Below are positions 61,036-64,000 of a stretch of 64,000 bases of DNA, piece by piece. How positions within the stretch are numbered: position 1 is the stretch's first letter; every line of letters begins with the position of its first letter. The stretch is from Anadara kagoshimensis (taxonomy: Eukaryota; Mollusca; Bivalvia; Arcoida; Arcidae), in the NCBI GenBank assembly GCA_021292105.1, contig CM037868.1, forward strand, positions 37,632,763 through 37,696,762, given 5' to 3'. The notes under the pieces were generated by a model. That model did no database searches and had not been told where the DNA came from. It worked only from the letters and a program-made list of their open reading frames with translations. The position numbers were made by a program, and so were the translations under genes.

Positions 61036-61230
61036 AGTACAGGTCTGTCAAAGTTTAACACTAAGTTAACGAATAAGTACTGAGAACACAGCTCATCTCG
61101 GCCTTTCAGAGTCTGCTTTCTATCCCTTGTCAGCTTATTTGGCAACTAGCTATCCTAAAATTCGGCAAATAAGAAGCTGTGTTTTGACTCCTATTCGTTA
61201 GCCCCAAGTTGAACTTTGACAGCCTGTACT
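61036..61230. repeat. R4 element, best copy
   Basis: AGTACAGGTCTGTCAAAGTT and AACTTTGACAGCCTGTACT are inverted ends about 195 bp apart. Other copies: 640-862, 884-1102, 12884-13012, 17755-17928, 25470-25713. Confidence 0.85.
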
Positions 61231-61479
61231 GTTACAAAGAAATGTGATGGATCATCTCATGAGGACAGTTAAAAAACGATTTTTGATGTTTTGGTTACAT
61301 GTGTAAAATAAAATAAAGTGGAATTTGAATAAACCTATTTGTCTGAAATGTGATGTACCAGGCAATACCCAAGTTGTGGTTTTCCATTTTTCTTTGTTTG
61401 ACTGGAATGTGTTTATATTGACTATAAATATCACTGATCATATGCCATTACTTGCAATAAATTATGTCTCCTTAAGTTT

Positions 61480-61508
61480 GGTGGGGTGGGGAGGGGGGGG
61501 GGGGGGCG
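61480..61508. repeat. G-rich run
   Basis: GGGGTGGGGAGG followed by about 14 G; could form quadruplexes. Confidence 0.9.
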
Positions 61509-61561
61509 TATAGTGTTTACTTCATTTCTTCTGTCTGCCACTCTTCTTGTAAATATCTATA

Positions 61562-61662
61562 TGAAACTTCCCTTGATTTCCAATAGTTACTTCCCTTGAT
61601 TTCTAATAGTTACTTCCCTTGATTTCCAATTAGTTACTTCCCTCAATTTCCCCTTGAAAAAT
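61562..61662. repeat. 24-bp tandem repeat, four copies
   Basis: TTACTTCCCTTGATTTCCAA repeated with small changes. Confidence 0.9.
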
Positions 61663-61789
61663 AATATGTCATATACTATTTCTCACTTTGATGCTTTCAT
61701 TAATTACATTAACTTTTGTGATTATTTATAACAGAATAGATACAGATTGTTCAGCAATAAATCCAACTATAACTGTCTCTTGAGAACCA

Positions 61790-62030
61790 AATACCCCCCC
61801 CCCCAACATTGACCTCGACCTTTGACTTATGCATCTTAATTTGATATGCGACACATTACTTCATGTTGGTTTACATTTGTGCCAAATTTGATCAAAATCT
61901 ATCCATGGACATGAAAGATATGGAGTGGACACGATATTGGGACAGAAAACCAGAAAGAAAGACAGACAGACAGATAGACAGACTGTGATTAATATATACC
62001 CCCTTAAACTTTGTTTGCGGGGGAAAAAAG
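61790..62030. repeat. Interspersed repeat with GACAGACAGA tail
   Basis: GACCTCGACCTTTGACTTATG, TGATCAAAATCTATCCATGG and (GACA)n, ending ATATATACCCCC. A partial relative lies at 43140-43240. Confidence 0.6.
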
Positions 62031-62394
62031 ATGGATTTTAGTAGTGTGACAGATCATGATAGAATTTTCATTCATAGTAATCATATGCATGTCATCAATT
62101 TTTTCATCTCTTTTTCTCAGAACACACAAAATCATGATTTTAACCTGACACATCACAAATCAGCCATTTATTGTAATTTAATTAAAAATGTATTTTATAT
62201 TTAAAATGTATCAACACAACCCAGAACAGAAAACAAATATAACATAAAAAATATTCTACATGCATGTCGTAAAAACTAAACATAATATGTATATCTAAAA
62301 GATACATAACACACAAAATTGAAACAGACTACAACTGTGTACAACCTGATCTATATATGATACAGACTATAATTGTGCACCAAATACATATACA

Positions 62395-62740
62395 AACCAA
62401 TTGATGTCCAAATCACAATCACAAAACTTTGAAACTGGCAAATTATTAATCGTACCAGTGTTATTTTACAGCACTAGAAGACCGTTTCAGAATAATTTTC
62501 CTCATCAGTAGTGCTTGGACTAAAATTGTGAAAAATTTAGTTGAACACAAGGGAAGTGAGGCTGAGTACTTTGGAAGAATAAGTACCTCCTGTTTAGCTA
62601 GCTATCCCAGGCATGTGCATGATCCAATTTGAGAATGAAAAGAACATGGAACTATGGGGAGTCAAATATGTCCAAGGTAGTTTTGGAAGGAGACATCATA
62701 TTGTCAACAATATTGTGATGACAGTCAATATGTTTCAATC
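62395..62740 (-). repeat. R2 copy, reversed, with R3 nested inside
   Basis: The R2 body (GTCCAAATCACAATCACAAA ... ACAATATTGTGATGACAGTC) is interrupted at about 62455-62540 by R3 (GCACTAGAAGACCGTTTCAG). Confidence 0.8.
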
Positions 62741-62744
62741 CTTG

Positions 62745-63780
62745 TTAGAACATACAGTCACACTCAGAGTACCTGAACATTGATTTTTTTTTACTTTGAT
62801 ATTTATATTATTTTTTAATTATTATAATAGAAAAAGAATAATTTCATGCATATTTAACTTGATTTATCAGTTTTCAAACTTTTTACTTTCAATTGGGACT
62901 GCAATTTGACCATGGACTGGTATGCTTGATTATGATATATACCATATAACTGATAAAATTTTCAGTAACCTGTGGATAAAAATTTAATTTGTGACAAATG
63001 GAAGAACTTGTTCTACTTAAAAATGTTCTGTACATAAAAATAATTTTGTTACGAGGCAATTGACGCATCACTGGCCACGCCCACAATGTTCCAACAAAGG
63101 CCAGGCATGCTTGAATAAGACGCAAAAGAATTTCAAACTATGTCTGAATTGTACCTGACACTAATACATCATTAGAGGAAGAGATGGTGATTTGATACCG
63201 TGATAGCGGTAAGTGTCGGAACATAATAGGCATGGCCGCCAAAACGTCAATTATACCTCGGACAACTTTATTGTTAGCTATGTCTTACAATGAAAAGCTA
63301 TATCATTAGTCATTATATAACAGTTATTCATTGTGACCCTATTTGTTTTATCCAGAAGTTGTAAATGTGAAATTTGAATGGGAAAATTTAAAAAAAGAAA
63401 TTAAATGAAAGCATTGTTGGATAAAAAAACAAAGTTGAATAAAAAATTCTAATCAGATAATTGAAATCAAACTAAATTATATTGGGGAAAAAATTAAAAA
63501 AAAAAGAAATAAAAAATTAAATATATTCCAAAAGAATAATTTCATTGCATCATTTTGTAATTGAACACAAGAACCTTGTTGCCAATTTTCATCATATCAT
63601 CCTTCACTAAAAATTCAAAATAAAATATTCTTAAAACAAATGAAGTCAGAACAAATCCCACCCTGTCATAAGAAATAGCTATAAAACTAATGGAAAATAT
63701 CAAAGTATTCTAAAGTCTTAACTTACCTAAAAATGAACACCGTTGGAGCTTTGCAAAAGGCAAACTATGAACACAACCCT
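62745..63780. other. Intergenic, nothing recognised
   Basis: AT-rich. A short R2-like fragment is at 62870-62935. No gene is supported. Confidence 0.5.
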
Positions 63781-63789
63781 CTTTATTGC

Positions 63790-64000
63790 ATTATTAGTAC
63801 CAGGTCCCAGTTACACAATAATTCCTTAACTAAGATTTCCCTTTACTTAAATCTTGCCAAATTTCAAAACTTAATAATTTTTTTAATTTTCAAGATATTC
63901 AGGAAAGTAAAGTGTCATTTTTAAAGTCACTGCTAGATTAAAACATTTGAGTATAATTTTTACAAAAATATTCATCAGTATTTCCAAAAAGTGATTACAA
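63790..64000. repeat. Unbroken copy of the 12030-12592 repeat, cut by the window end
   Basis: GGTCCCAGTTACACAATAAT, TTTTCAAGATATTCAGGAAA and AAATATTCATCAGTATTTCC match in order. Confidence 0.75.

Overview
The window is AT-rich eukaryotic DNA: intron-split genes with GT-AG borders, AATAAA signals, and several families of short interspersed repeats (a tRNA-derived SINE, several TIR or foldback families, minisatellites). Together with the protein families seen, this suggests a lophotrochozoan, most likely a mollusc and perhaps a bivalve. That placement is inference, since no marker gene is present.

Layout. (1) 2396-17017, plus strand: an 11-exon gene whose borders keep frame throughout. It encodes a signal peptide, two sushi (CCP) domains, one transmembrane helix and three tandem CIDE-N domains, ending in a Ser/Asn/Gln-rich tail (about 561 aa). 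Intron 1 holds about 3 kb of a 55-bp minisatellite. (2) 18591-19250, minus: an intronless secreted Cys-rich protein with a hydrophobic C-terminal tail, converging on gene 1. (3) 21661-22677, minus: an intronless rhodopsin-like GPCR. (4) about 24.9-57.6 kb, minus: a very large locus starting with a signal-peptide exon and an EGF-like exon. It continues either into a 1.5-kb exon coding a Trp-motif repeat protein with its own stop, or into an array of 28 small symmetric phase-1 exons, each one Cys-rich EGF-like module. The array ends with a short stop-containing exon and a 3' UTR exon with AATAAA. (5) 57.7-64 kb: no gene recognised, only repeats and a retroelement relic.

The two most notable systems are the sushi-TM-triple CIDE-N receptor-like protein, an architecture I do not recognise, and the 28-module exon array. 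In the array, two exons have given rise to minisatellites that copy their own exon end and splice donor, a pair of module types alternates as a higher-order repeat, and two modules carry frameshifts. Both genes look like secreted or surface recognition proteins built by repeated exon duplication. A role in defence or adhesion is only a guess.

Repeat families are named R1-R7: R1 tRNA-SINE; R2 element with an expandable 49-bp core; R3 'CTAGACGG' repeat; R4 'CGACAG' TIR element; R5 'AAGGCCACC' TIR element; R6 foldback-prone repeat; R7 CACGTG-TIR element.
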